A stretch of DNA of 64,000 nt from Microbacterium sp. Yaish 1 (GTDB lineage Bacteria > Actinomycetota > Actinomycetes > Actinomycetales > Microbacteriaceae): positions 682,001 to 746,000 of the forward strand of contig NZ_NPMR01000001.1 of NCBI RefSeq assembly GCF_002245215.1. Direction: 5' to 3'. A model generated the notes under the pieces. That model was not told the DNA's origin. It worked only from the letters and a program-made list of their open reading frames with translations, and searched no databases. This document shows, one piece after another, positions 36,030 through 44,796 of the stretch (position 1 is its first letter; every line of letters starts with the position of its first letter). The translations under genes were made by a program, and so were the position numbers.

Positions 36030-38498
36030 TCACAGCTTGACGATCGGTGCGATCTTGATGAGCAGCTTCTTCGGGCCGGCCGAATCGAAGCGAACGTGCG
36101 CGACGCGCTTCGCGCCTTCGCCCGTGACCGCGTCGACCCGGCCCTCGCCGAAGTCATCGTGCTTGATGCGATCACCGGGGCCGAGCTCGAGGTCGCCGTT
36201 GTCGCGCACCTTGGCCGGGATGCGGTTGGCGAACTTGGCGATGTCGCCGCTCTTCTCGCGGCGCGGGAGCGGCACGAGATCATCGCCGTAGCGCTTGCCC
36301 GACCCGCCGAATCCGCCGCCGGCCCCGCCCGTTCGCCGGCCGTTGAGCGCGCGCGACTGCATGCCGCCGCGTGAGTTCACGTCGCCGGGAGACTGCCGCC
36401 AGTCGATGAGGTCGTGCGGGATCTCCTGCAGGAAACGGCTCGGCATGGCGGCGGAGACCTCGCCGAACTGCGCGCGCGTCATGGCGAGCGAGAGGTGCAG
36501 GCGCTTGCGAGCACGGGTGAGCGCGACGTAGAAGAGGCGCCGCTCTTCCTGGGGACCGCCGGGCTCGTTCGCCGAGATGCGGTGCGGGATGAGGTCTTCT
36601 TCGACGCCCGTGACGAACACGGCGTCGTACTCGAGGCCCTTGGCCGTGTGCATCGTCATGAGGGAGACGGTTCCCGAGGCATCATCGAGGTCGTCGGCGT
36701 CGGCGACGAGCGCGACCTCGGTGAGGAAGTCGAGGATGGTGCCCTCGGGGTTGTTGCGGGCGAACTCGCGCGTCACCGCGATGAGCTCGTCGAGGTTCTC
36801 GAGGCGCGCCTCATCCTGCGGGTCGCGGCTCGCGCGCAACGCGTCCATGTAGCCCGACTTGTTGAGCAGGAGCGTCAAGCCCTCGGTCACGGCCGTCGGC
36901 GGGGCGATCTCGCCCGAGCTCGGCAGCATGATCTCGGATGCCTCGGCGAGCACGGCGTCGAGCTGCGCGATCACGGCCTGGATCTTCGGCCCCACACCGA
37001 GCGCCGCGGCGTTGGCGAGTGCATCGCGGAAGGTGATCTGGTGGTCGGCCGCGTACCGCGCGATGGACGTCTCGGTCACGTCGCCGATGCCGCGGCGCGG
37101 GCGGTTCAGGATGCGGCGGACCGCGAGCTCGTCGGCGGGGTTCGCGACGGCGACGACGTAGGCCAGCGCGTCCTTGATCTCGGCGCGGTCGTAGAACTTC
37201 GTGCCGCCCATGATCTTGTAGGGGATCGCTGCGCGGATGAAGATCTCTTCCAGCGCGCGGGACTGCGAGTTCGTGCGGTAGAACACCGCCATCTGCGAGT
37301 ACGGCACCGACGAGCGGTGCAGCGCTTCGATCTCGTCGGCGACGAACTGGGCCTCGTCGTGCTGCGAGTAGCCGGTGAAGCCGACGATCGCGTCGCCGGC
37401 GCCGACATCCGTCCAGAGCTTCTTGTCTTTGCGGTCGAAGTTGTTCGAGATGACGGCGTTCGCGGCCGAGAGGATGTTCTGCGTCGAGCGGTAGTTCTGC
37501 TCGAGGAGCACGACCTTCGCGCCGGGATAGTCGCGCTCGAACTCGGTGATGTTGCGGATGTCGGCGCCGCGGAACGCGTAGATCGACTGGTCGGAGTCAC
37601 CGACGACGGTCAGCGAGGCCGCCTCGACCTCGGGGGCCGACTCGGGCTCGAAGATCATCATGCCGCCCGACGAGAACGCGTCGCCGCCCTGTCCCTGAAC
37701 GGGACGGGTCAGCTCGTGGATCAGCGCGTACTGGGCGTGGTTGGTGTCCTGATACTCGTCGACGAGGATGTGTCGGAACCGCTTGCGGTAGACGTCGGCG
37801 ACGTGCGGGAACGCACGGAACAGGTACACCGTCTGCGCGATGAGGTCGTCGAAGTCGAAGGCGTTGGCGCGCTGGAGGGCGGACTGGTACGCGCCGAAGA
37901 GCTCGACGAACACGCGCTCGGCGGGATCGGACATGTTCGCCTGGCGCGCATACGAGTCGGCGTCGGCGAGCTCGTTCTTGAGCTTGGAGATGCGGCTCTG
38001 CACGCCCGCGGGCGTGAGCCCGAAGGCGTCGGCCTCGTGCTCTTTCACGAGACGCTTGATGAGAGCCCGCGAGTCACCGGAGTCGTAGATCGTGAAGTTC
38101 TTGGTGAAGCCGAACTGCTGCGCCTCACGCCGGAGGATGCGTACGCACGCCGAGTGGAACGTCGAGATCCACATGCCCTGCGCGCTGTCGCCGATCAGCT
38201 GCTGCACGCGCTCGCGCATCTCCCCGGCGGCCTTGTTGGTGAAGGTGATGGCGAGGATCTGGCTCGGCCATGCCTCGCGGCCGCGCAGGAGCGAGGCGAT
38301 GCGATGCGTGAGCACCCGGGTCTTGCCCGAGCCGGCGCCCGCGACGATCAGCAGCGCCGGGCCGCGATAGGTCACCGCCTCGCGCTGGGGCGGGTTGAGC
38401 CCCTCGAGGAGGTCGGCGTCGGGACGCTCGCCCGAAGAGGCGCCGGGGCGCACGGATGCGGCGGACCCGACGATGACGGGCTTGATGGGCTCTGGCAT
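36030..38498 (-). CDS. pcrA: ATP-dependent 3'-5' DNA helicase PcrA/UvrD
   Basis: An 822-aa superfamily 1A helicase. Motifs in order: Q motif LNPPQREAV, Walker A VAGAGSGKTRVLTHR (~60), Walker B VDEYQDTNHAQYALIHEL, VVGDSDQSIYAFRGADI, LEQNYRST, and VSLMTMHTAKGLEYDAVF near the C-terminus. The last ~60 residues form the Tudor-like tail (LGPGDRIKHDDFGEGRVDAV) that contacts RNA polymerase in PcrA. It acts in nucleotide-excision repair and replication-fork clearing. ATG 38498 or GTG 38504 could start it; TAGAAT lies just upstream of both. Confidence 0.95.
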   Translation of the reverse strand: MPEPIKPVIVGSAASVRPGASSGERPDADLLEGLNPPQREAVTYRGPALLIVAGAGSGKTRVLTHRIASLLRGREAWPSQILAITFTNKAAGEMRERVQQLIGDSAQGMWISTFHSACVRILRREAQQFGFTKNFTIYDSGDSRALIKRLVKEHEADAFGLTPAGVQSRISKLKNELADADSYARQANMSDPAERVFVELFGAYQSALQRANAFDFDDLIAQTVYLFRAFPHVADVYRKRFRHILVDEYQDTNHAQYALIHELTRPVQGQGGDAFSSGGMMIFEPESAPEVEAASLTVVGDSDQSIYAFRGADIRNITEFERDYPGAKVVLLEQNYRSTQNILSAANAVISNNFDRKDKKLWTDVGAGDAIVGFTGYSQHDEAQFVADEIEALHRSSVPYSQMAVFYRTNSQSRALEEIFIRAAIPYKIMGGTKFYDRAEIKDALAYVVAVANPADELAVRRILNRPRRGIGDVTETSIARYAADHQITFRDALANAAALGVGPKIQAVIAQLDAVLAEASEIMLPSSGEIAPPTAVTEGLTLLLNKSGYMDALRASRDPQDEARLENLDELIAVTREFARNNPEGTILDFLTEVALVADADDLDDASGTVSLMTMHTAKGLEYDAVFVTGVEEDLIPHRISANEPGGPQEERRLFYVALTRARKRLHLSLAMTRAQFGEVSAAMPSRFLQEIPHDLIDWRQSPGDVNSRGGMQSRALNGRRTGGAGGGFGGSGKRYGDDLVPLPRREKSGDIAKFANRIPAKVRDNGDLELGPGDRIKHDDFGEGRVDAVTGEGAKRVAHVRFDSAGPKKLLIKIAPIVKL

Positions 38499-38543
38499 GA
38501 CCACTCGATTCTACGTTCGGCCGCCGACACCCGTTCGGACCGG

Positions 38544-39218
38544 TCAGAGCAGACGACGGGCCGTCGCCCAGGCGGTCAGCTCGTGCCGAGACGACAGCTG
38601 CAGTTTGCGCAGCACCGCCGAGACATGCGTCTCGACAGTCTTCACCGAGATGAACAGGTCGGCCGCGACCTCCTTGTAGGCGTAGCCGCGGGCGATGAGG
38701 CGCATGACCTCCTGCTCGCGCGACGACAGCCGGTCGAGCTCATCGACCGCCGTCGCCGTCTCACCCGCCACCGCGCCGAACGCGTCGAGGACGAAACCCG
38801 CGAGGCGCGGGGAGAAGACGGCGTCGCCGCCCGCCACCGCCACGACGGCGCGGCTCACCTCGTCACCCGACGACCCCTTGGTGATGTATCCCCGCGCGCC
38901 GGCTCGGATGACGCGGACGACGTCGTCGGCGGCATCCGAGACGCTCAGCGCGAGGAACCGCGCCGATGTCGGGGCGGCCCGCCCGATCACCTCCGCTCCC
39001 CCGGCGCGGTCCTCGCCCGATCCGCCGGGCAGATGCACGTCGAGCAGCACGACGTCGGGTTCCGTTCGCGCGATGACCTCGACGGCGGATTCCACGTCGG
39101 CGGCCTCGCCGACGACCGCGATCCCGGCGGACAGATCCGCCCGGAGCCCCGACCGGAAGATGGAGTGGTCGTCGACGATGACGACGCGCAGCCCGTCAGC
39201 CACGCGCGTCACCGGCAC
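38544..39218 (-). CDS. LuxR/NarL-type response regulator paired with PspC kinase
   Basis: A response regulator of up to 224 aa. The receiver domain has RVVIVDDHSIFRSGL and phospho-acceptor D60 in VVLLDVHLPGG; the LuxR-type HTH has LSSREQEVMRLIARGYAYKE and ISVKTVETHVSAVLRKLQL. The gene overlaps the kinase stop. GTG 39218 is the longest start; GTG 39203, giving a protein beginning VADGLRVV, is equally plausible because receiver domains usually begin 5-8 residues before the first strand. Confidence 0.92.
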   Translation of the reverse strand: MPVTRVADGLRVVIVDDHSIFRSGLRADLSAGIAVVGEAADVESAVEVIARTEPDVVLLDVHLPGGSGEDRAGGAEVIGRAAPTSARFLALSVSDAADDVVRVIRAGARGYITKGSSGDEVSRAVVAVAGGDAVFSPRLAGFVLDAFGAVAGETATAVDELDRLSSREQEVMRLIARGYAYKEVAADLFISVKTVETHVSAVLRKLQLSSRHELTAWATARRLL

Positions 39219-40437
39219 CGCCGACGTGGAGGTGGACCTCGGTGCCGCCCGATGCCGCCGTCCGGACCGTTGCCGATCCCCCGGCGCGCCGCATCCGGCC
39301 GATGACCGACTCGCGAACGCCCAGCCGGTCGTCCGGGATCGCGGTCACGTCGAACCCGGGGCCGCGATCCCGGACGTACACGTCGACCCCGCGGGATCCG
39401 CCCTCGATGTAGACCGAGACGTCTCCGCCGGCGTGCCGGGCGGCGTTGAGCATCGATTCGCGCGCTGCCGCCGCCAGTTCACCGCTGGCCTGCTCGGCCG
39501 ACAGCCCAGCGGAGACCACGTCGATCCGCACCGCATAGTCGAGCTCGAGCGCGGCGGCGTAGTCGCGCAGGTCGGTGGCGAGGTCGCTGTCGGGGTGCGC
39601 TTCGCCGTCGAAGAGCCAGGCGCGGAGCTCCCGCTCCTGCGCCCGGGCGATGCGGGCGGCCTCGCTCGAGGCACCCGCCGTGTTCTGGATGAGCGCGAGC
39701 GTCTGCAGCACCGAGTCGTGCAGATGCGCCGCCATCGCGCTTCGCTGCTCCTCGCGAATGCGCCGCACGCGCTCCCCCGACAGATCTCCCCACCGGCTCG
39801 CGAGGGCGGACCCGACCAGCGCGAGCAGTCCCGCGACGGGGACGATAAGGGCAGGAAGCGCCACGATCCCGTCGGAATCAACGCGCGGCAGCATCGCGAG
39901 GAGCACGACGATCAGGATGCCGGCCGCGGCGGCCCGCACCGCGACGGCGTGTCGGGCTCCGCGATCGACGTCGCGGCGGTCGACGAGCTCCGCCCAGCAT
40001 CCCGAGACCGTCGCGAGAACGCTCACGACCGCGACCACCGCGACGAGCGCCGGCGAGAACGACCGTGACATCCACGCGTCTCGCGCCTCGACGGCCAACA
40101 CCGCGAAGAGGATCGGCAGCGCGGCGGTCGCCGCGGACACACCGATCCACGCGACCGGGGCCCGCCGCGTCGGCTCGGCCGGACCCGGCTGCCACGGCAC
40201 GAGGGTCCAGAGCCAGAGGTACAGCAGCGGCCCCGCCCCCGCGACGAGCGTCAGGACGACGAACAGCGCACGGATGCTGCCCGCACTGACCCGGAGGTGC
40301 CTCGCGAGCCCCGCGCTGACGCCCGAGACCACGCTGTCGCGCGAGCGCTCCAGCGGCGGCCGCGTGCCCGGGCCGATGGCCGGTCGCCGGGGCGGAGGTC
40401 CCGGGTGCACGGCGGGAGTCGCGAGAGCGGAGGACAT
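39196..40437 (-). CDS. PspC-domain sensor histidine kinase
   Basis: A 413-aa kinase. The N-terminal PspC domain (~28-85) reads RSRDSVVSGVSAGLARHLRV, then LYLWLWTLVPW. Four more hydrophobic segments follow. The HisKA_3-type phospho-acceptor is AAHLHDSVLQTLALIQN and the ATPase N box ESMLNAARHAGG. PspC-kinase/LuxR pairs next to a divergent PspC protein are a recurrent actinobacterial envelope-stress arrangement; that role is inferred. ATG 40437 is preferred; an in-frame TTG lies at 40449. The 114-bp divergent interval should hold both promoters. Confidence 0.9.
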   Translation of the reverse strand: MSSALATPAVHPGPPPRRPAIGPGTRPPLERSRDSVVSGVSAGLARHLRVSAGSIRALFVVLTLVAGAGPLLYLWLWTLVPWQPGPAEPTRRAPVAWIGVSAATAALPILFAVLAVEARDAWMSRSFSPALVAVVAVVSVLATVSGCWAELVDRRDVDRGARHAVAVRAAAAGILIVVLLAMLPRVDSDGIVALPALIVPVAGLLALVGSALASRWGDLSGERVRRIREEQRSAMAAHLHDSVLQTLALIQNTAGASSEAARIARAQERELRAWLFDGEAHPDSDLATDLRDYAAALELDYAVRIDVVSAGLSAEQASGELAAAARESMLNAARHAGGDVSVYIEGGSRGVDVYVRDRGPGFDVTAIPDDRLGVRESVIGRMRRAGGSATVRTAASGGTEVHLHVGGAGDARG

Positions 40438-40551
40438 GGCGACATCCAATCACTCCGGCCGCGGCCGCACACCAGCGCCGGCGCAGGATCAGGGATGCCT
40501 CAGGGCGATCCCCCATATCGTCCGGCGCCCCGTTCGCCGCAGGATCGGATC

Positions 40552-42009
40552 ATGACTTCCGCGCCGCCCCTCGCCGCTCCGCCGGCACTCGATCCCGCGT
40601 CGCCGACGGAGGGCCGGTTCTTCCGCTGGGTCGATGCCCTCGGCGTCGCCCGCCGAGACGGGTGGATCGGCGGCGTGTGTGCGGGAGTGGCGGCACGGTG
40701 GGGCATCGACCCGGTCATCGTGCGCGGCCTCGCCGCGGTCGCGATCGTCATCGGTCTTCCCGCCATCGTCGCCTACGCCGCCGCCTGGGCGATCCTGCCC
40801 GACATGTCGGGGCGTTCCCATGCCGCCGACCTCGAGCGCGGCCGGTTCTCGTACGCTCAGGGCGCGATCCTCACCGTCGCGATCGTCGGCGTGCTCCAGG
40901 GCCTCGGCCTGCTCGTCACCGTCACGGCGCTCGCGACCGGTTCGAGCGCCGGCGCCGTCGTGACCGTCCTCGTGGCGCTCGCCCTCATGGGCGGAACCGT
41001 CCTCGCGGCCGCCGTGATCGCGCTGCTCATCCGCAGCGCCCGCCGGGCTCGGCGCCCGGAGAAGGTCCCGGACGCGCCCGCCGGTGACTCGACCGCGGAT
41101 GCCGGCGCCGAGGCGGCGGAGGTCGCGGCCGCGCCCGCCGAGCCCGCGCCACCGAGCGACGACGCCGACGCAGCCGGCCTGGCCGCCTGGCGCGCGCAGC
41201 ACGCCGCCTGGAAGGAGCGCGATCGCGCCTGGCGCCGAGAGCAGGACGACGCCGATCGCGCCGCTCGCACCGCCGCGCGGGACGAGCGTCGCGCCGCGGC
41301 CGCCGTATTCGCACGCGAGGCGGCCGAGCGCCGTCGAGTTCGGCGCGCGGAGCGGCCGCGCACCAGCATCGCGTTCGTCGCGGTGACGGCCGGCGCTGCC
41401 GTCGTCACAGGCACGATCGCCGCGCTCACTGCTTCGGGCGATGCGGACGTGGCGCTCGGGCTGTTCGCCGCGGCCACCGTCACGGCGATCGCCATGATCG
41501 TCGCCGGAGCCATCCGCCGCCGGAGCGGCTTCCTCGCCTTCGCGACCGTGTGCCTGCTCATGGGCGGAGGCGTCGCGGTCGCCGCCTCCGTCGTCGAAGA
41601 ACTGCACATCGGCGTCTACGGGATCTCGAACGTCTCATCCGATGCCGGGGCGGAGACCTACCGTCAGACGTTCGGCGAGCTCCGCGTCGAGCTGGTCGAT
41701 GCGCCCGATGCGGCGCCGCTGACCATCGAGAAGGGGTCGGGCTCGACGTATGTGACGGTCGCACCCGGTGTCGAAGTGACCCTGCACGCATCCGTCGGCG
41801 ACGATACGTCACTGATCCTCTCGGAGGGCGACGAATGGACCGTGCTCACCGACGGCCCCGACGCGCGGGACCTCGGCGCGAACCGGACCGCGGTCGATAT
41901 GACGATCCCCTCTCGAGGCGAGACGACGACGCGTCAATCGCTGACCCTCGACCAGGAGAGCGGCTACATCGAGATCCGCCTCCTCGAACCGAAGGAGACC
42001 GACCGATGA
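40552..42009 (+). CDS. PspC domain-containing membrane protein
   Basis: A 485-aa protein. A PspC domain lies near residues 32-85 (RDGWIGGVCAGVAARWGIDP, AYAAAWAILPDM). Two membrane helices follow, then a highly charged Ala/Arg/Glu-rich coiled-coil-like segment (~200-270), three further hydrophobic helices, and a C-terminal beta-rich domain that could lie outside the membrane and sense envelope state. It is divergent from the PspC kinase and overlaps the next gene by 4 bases (ATGA). A partner or antagonist of the kinase is inferred from position. Confidence 0.82.
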   Translation: MTSAPPLAAPPALDPASPTEGRFFRWVDALGVARRDGWIGGVCAGVAARWGIDPVIVRGLAAVAIVIGLPAIVAYAAAWAILPDMSGRSHAADLERGRFSYAQGAILTVAIVGVLQGLGLLVTVTALATGSSAGAVVTVLVALALMGGTVLAAAVIALLIRSARRARRPEKVPDAPAGDSTADAGAEAAEVAAAPAEPAPPSDDADAAGLAAWRAQHAAWKERDRAWRREQDDADRAARTAARDERRAAAAVFAREAAERRRVRRAERPRTSIAFVAVTAGAAVVTGTIAALTASGDADVALGLFAAATVTAIAMIVAGAIRRRSGFLAFATVCLLMGGGVAVAASVVEELHIGVYGISNVSSDAGAETYRQTFGELRVELVDAPDAAPLTIEKGSGSTYVTVAPGVEVTLHASVGDDTSLILSEGDEWTVLTDGPDARDLGANRTAVDMTIPSRGETTTRQSLTLDQESGYIEIRLLEPKETDR

Positions 42010-42350
42010 CCGACCTGGTCACCACCGAAGGCACAGCGTTCCCCTCGCCTCCTGCTCGCCCCCGGGTGCGGTGGGCCGGTGTCGTGTGGGGCCTCGCCTT
42101 CGCGACGCTCGCCGTCGCCGGCATCGTGCTCACCCGTTCACCTGACGCGTACGGCGGACTGATCGAGTGGGTGACGGCGATCTCGATTCCGACGCTCATC
42201 GCGACGGCGCTGTTGACCGCGGGCGCCGCGATCCTGGTCGCGGGAATCGTCGGCATGCTGCGGCACGCTCAGCGCTCGCTGGCGGCCCGCCGCACTGCCG
42301 CTCCTGCCGCGGATCACGTGACCGAGGCACCCGCGCGTCACACGACGTAG
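42006..42350 (+). CDS. Small two-helix membrane protein
   Basis: A 114-aa protein with hydrophobic segments at about residues 24-43 (WAGVVWGLAFATLAVAGIVL) and 58-83, and a His/Ala-rich tail. The start overlaps the stop of the PspC gene (ATGA), so it is co-translated with it and probably belongs to the same envelope-stress module. No domain family is recognised. Confidence 0.65.
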   Translation: MTDLVTTEGTAFPSPPARPRVRWAGVVWGLAFATLAVAGIVLTRSPDAYGGLIEWVTAISIPTLIATALLTAGAAILVAGIVGMLRHAQRSLAARRTAAPAADHVTEAPARHTT

Positions 42351-42413
42351 CACGACGACTTCGGCCTTCACACCTCTGGCGACCCGGCCGGCGCCCACGT
42401 AGCGTGAGGGCAT

Positions 42414-42489
42414 CGCGGCGATCCGGGTGGTCCCGGGCATCGGCTCATAACCGATCGCGTTGCGGGTTCGACTCCCGCCGTCGCGTCCA
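42414..42489 (+). tRNA. tRNA-like gene with CAU anticodon (tRNA-Met-like), atypical D arm
   Basis: A full cloverleaf can be drawn: 7-bp acceptor stem CGCGGCG/CGTCGCG with one G-T pair, anticodon stem ATCGG/CCGAT with loop CTCATAA (CAU), T stem GCGGG/CCCGC with loop TTCGACT, discriminator T and encoded CCA; 76 nt in all. The D arm is odd: stem CCGG/CCGG, a 6-base loop GTGGTC lacking A14 and A21, and A rather than T at position 8. The stem is not the GGG/CCC of an initiator. TAGCGT lies 9 bases before the 5' end. It could be elongator Met, Ile2, or a diverged/decayed tRNA. Confidence 0.6.
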
Positions 42490-42497
42490 TTCGGGTC

Positions 42498-42803
42498 TCA
42501 ATCCTCATCGAGCGCATCGAGCCGTCGCAGCGCATCCCGCGCTCGGGCGAGACGGTCCGCCTCGGGCTCGTCCCACCAGTACGGCCCGCGCTCCCCCAGG
42601 CCGTGCTTGGCAAGGCCCACGCGCTCGCGCGCCGCAGCCACCGCGTCGTCGTCTCCGCGACGCTTCGCGGCTCCCACCGCGGATCGACCGCGGCCGAGGT
42701 GGGATGTCAGCGCGGCGACGACATCGTCGGGAAGCGACGGATCGGTGCGTCGCCAGCGCCGCCCGTCCACGACGAGCCAGCGCTCGGAATCGACATCGGC
42801 CAC
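42498..42803 (-). CDS. Small conserved-looking basic/acidic protein, function unknown
   Basis: A 101-aa soluble protein. Residues ~5-20 carry ERWLVVDGRRWRRTDPSLP. A helical Arg/Ala-rich region follows, then HGLGERGPYWWDEPEADR. It resembles short actinobacterial proteins that databases sometimes label 'biopolymer transporter Tol'; nothing visible supports transport, so the function is unknown. GTG 42803 has CATACT ending 6 nt upstream. Both elements lie inside a 15-bp inverted repeat (42791-42832), which could act as an operator or as the terminator of the upstream desaturase gene. Confidence 0.68.
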   Translation of the reverse strand: MADVDSERWLVVDGRRWRRTDPSLPDDVVAALTSHLGRGRSAVGAAKRRGDDDAVAAARERVGLAKHGLGERGPYWWDEPEADRLARARDALRRLDALDED

Positions 42804-42832
42804 GGACTCAGTATGAGCCGTGGCCGATGTCG
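42791..42832. promoter_or_regulatory. 15-bp inverted repeat covering -10 and start codon of the small gene
   Basis: Arms CGACATCGGCCACGG (42791-42805) and its exact complement (42818-42832). The inner CTCA/TGAG can extend the stem by 4 bp past a bulged A. It follows the desaturase stop by 15 bases and contains the presumed -10 and GTG of the next minus-strand gene. Confidence 0.6.
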
Positions 42833-42847
42833 AAGGGATGCTGCGGG

Positions 42848-43879
42848 TCAGGCGCGACGGAACTCGGCGCGAATGGGGCAGTCGAACGGGTCGCGAGCAG
42901 CGAGTCCGACGCGGTTGAGATAGTCGATGACGATGGCGTACGACCGCCACAGGGTCGTCTCGGTGTACGGAACGTTCAGGGCGTCGCACTGGTCCTTGAC
43001 GATCTCGCGGGCGCGGGCGAGTGCCGGCCGCGGCATGTTCGGGAAGAGGTGGTGCTCGATCTGGTAGTTGAGGCCGCCCATGAGCCACGTCGCCCACCAG
43101 CCGCCGCCGATGTTGCGCGAGGTGCGCACCTGCTTGCTGAAGAAGTCGAGCTTCGCGTCGGGCGCGATGATCGCCATGCCCTTGTGGTTCGGCGCGAACG
43201 AGGCGCCCATGTACAGCCCGAACACGGCGACCTGCACTCCGAAGAAGGCGAAGGCCATGCCGATCGGCAGGAAGATGAAGACCGGCGCCACGAAGAGCGC
43301 GAACCGCGCGAGGATCAGGGTGATCTCGAGCGCGCGCTTCTTCACCGGGCCTCGGCTGACGAGGTGGCGCATCGACAGCGCGTGCAGGTTCAGGCCTTCC
43401 AGCAGCAGCAGCGGGAAGAAGAACCAGCCCTGGCGCTGCGTGATGAACCGGCGTATGCCGCGGGCGGTGGCCGCGTCCTCTTCGATGAACGAGATCGTGT
43501 CGATCTCGATGTCGGGGTCCTTGCCGACCTTGTTCGGGTTCGAGTGGTGACGGGCGTGCTTCGACGTCCACCACGACAGGCTCATACCGACGACGCCGAC
43601 GGCGAGGAAACGGGCGAGCCGGTCGTTCGCGGGGCCGGAGGCGAGCACCTGACGGTGGTCGGCTTCGTGGGCGAGGAACGCGACCTGCGTGAAGACGATG
43701 CCGAGCGCTGCGGCGATGAGCAGCTGGAACCAGCTGTCGCCGAGGAGGACGAAGCCGGTGACGCATCCGCCGATCGCGAGGACGAGGGCGAGGCCGACGA
43801 GGCCGTAGAACCACGGCGTGCGGCGGAGGAGACCCGATTCACGGACGACACGCGAGACATCGGTGAAGGCGTGGGCCAT
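42848..43879 (-). CDS. Membrane fatty acid desaturase
   Basis: At least 343 aa. Three histidine boxes bind the di-iron centre: HEADH (71-75), HARHHSN (108-114) and QIEHHLFP (273-280). Q rather than H at the start of the third box is typical of front-end/acyl-CoA-type desaturases. Four or more membrane helices are visible. It would introduce double bases into membrane acyl chains, for example in cold adaptation. ATG 43879 is the first standard start, but in-frame coding-like sequence (RTTYAGTADFPP just before it) continues about 36 codons upstream without ATG, GTG or TTG, so the true N-terminus is uncertain. Confidence 0.9.
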   Translation of the reverse strand: MAHAFTDVSRVVRESGLLRRTPWFYGLVGLALVLAIGGCVTGFVLLGDSWFQLLIAAALGIVFTQVAFLAHEADHRQVLASGPANDRLARFLAVGVVGMSLSWWTSKHARHHSNPNKVGKDPDIEIDTISFIEEDAATARGIRRFITQRQGWFFFPLLLLEGLNLHALSMRHLVSRGPVKKRALEITLILARFALFVAPVFIFLPIGMAFAFFGVQVAVFGLYMGASFAPNHKGMAIIAPDAKLDFFSKQVRTSRNIGGGWWATWLMGGLNYQIEHHLFPNMPRPALARAREIVKDQCDALNVPYTETTLWRSYAIVIDYLNRVGLAARDPFDCPIRAEFRRA

Positions 43880-44117
43880 CGGAGGGAAATCGGCTGTTCC
43901 GGCATAGGTGGTGCGGACGGGGCCGAGACGCGACTCGACGACGGATGAAGCGATGGGAGCACCTGCTGACTCGTTCGTGACCGGGATGGTCGGGGAGCGG
44001 AAGGCGGATGCCGACGGCTGCGGCCCACACTACGGAGCGATGGATCGCCGCAGCGGCATATGCCCGGCTCTCATCGCGGATGCACGGCGACCGCTCAGGT
44101 GACGGTGGCCGGCTCGG

Positions 44118-44453
44118 CTACTCGGAGCCGTCGAGGAACGCTCCGGTGCGCGGAGTGTCGGGCGGCTCCGGCACGACGTACAGTCCCGTCGGCGAGTTGG
44201 CGGTGTAGGTCAGCGCCTCGAGCCACGCGCGATTCAGCGACGGCGTCCGGCTGCCGTAGTACTTGAAGACGAGGCCGCAGCCCGGGTGCAGCCACACCGT
44301 CGTCCGGCCGTCGCCGATGCTGACGTCGTCCTTCCACGTGAGGGTGAACGCCTCGCCGCGCCGCAGCTTCGTCGTGATCACGGTCTGAAGGTGCGCGAGC
44401 GTCCGATCCTCGAAATCCGCTCGGATCTGGTTCTCGTAGATGAAACGACCCAT
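44118..44453 (-). CDS. DUF7882-type small protein (paralogue A)
   Basis: A 111-aa protein beginning MGRFIYENQIRADFEDRTLA. A central region KLRRGEAFTLTWKDD is followed by TTVWLHPGCGLVFKYYGSR and a C-terminal NRAWLEALTYTANSP segment. It is alpha/beta, soluble, with no signal peptide. This family is common, often in several copies, in Microbacteriaceae; the function is unknown. Well over half of its residues match the plus-strand protein at 44986-45312. GAAGGAGA precedes the ATG. Confidence 0.8.
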   Translation of the reverse strand: MGRFIYENQIRADFEDRTLAHLQTVITTKLRRGEAFTLTWKDDVSIGDGRTTVWLHPGCGLVFKYYGSRTPSLNRAWLEALTYTANSPTGLYVVPEPPDTPRTGAFLDGSE

Positions 44454-44586
44454 CGCGTCTCCTTCCGGTCCGGCCCGACCCTAGTGCCCGCGAGCCACCG
44501 CCGGCATCCCCTTGTGCTCGAGGACGGGATCGGTAGTCTCGCCTGACGCGGCGTGCTCGACGCCGGTGCGATGAAGGGCGGATGCC

Positions 44587-44796
44587 GTGTCCAAGAGAGT
44601 CGACGTGTTCTACGGCGGTCGCCCCTACAGCATCGGCGGCCGCGACATCGATGACATCCGAGCCGAGATCGCCGCCGCCCTCGCGCTCGGTCACGGCTGG
44701 CTCACCGTCAACGACGGCGAAGGCGTGGCCCAGACGACGGACCTCCTCATCACCCCCGGCGTCGACGTCACCCTCGCCGACATTCCCGGCGAATGA
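44587..44796 (+). CDS. Small protein accompanying DUF7882-type genes
   Basis: A 69-aa soluble protein of alternating strands and helix: KRVDVFYGGRPYSIGG, then DIRAEIAAALALGHGWLTVN and ITPGVDVTLADIPGE. It has no membrane segment or known motif. GTG 44587 has GAAGGGCGGA upstream and codon use is like its neighbours. It lies between the two inverted DUF7882-type paralogues; proteins of this size next to that family suggest a functional link, but none is known. Confidence 0.65.
   Translation: MSKRVDVFYGGRPYSIGGRDIDDIRAEIAAALALGHGWLTVNDGEGVAQTTDLLITPGVDVTLADIPGE

Noticed and set aside
43839..44030. Short minus-strand ORF in the desaturase leader
   Set aside because: Out of frame with the desaturase, rich in Arg and His, without conserved features or a ribosome site.
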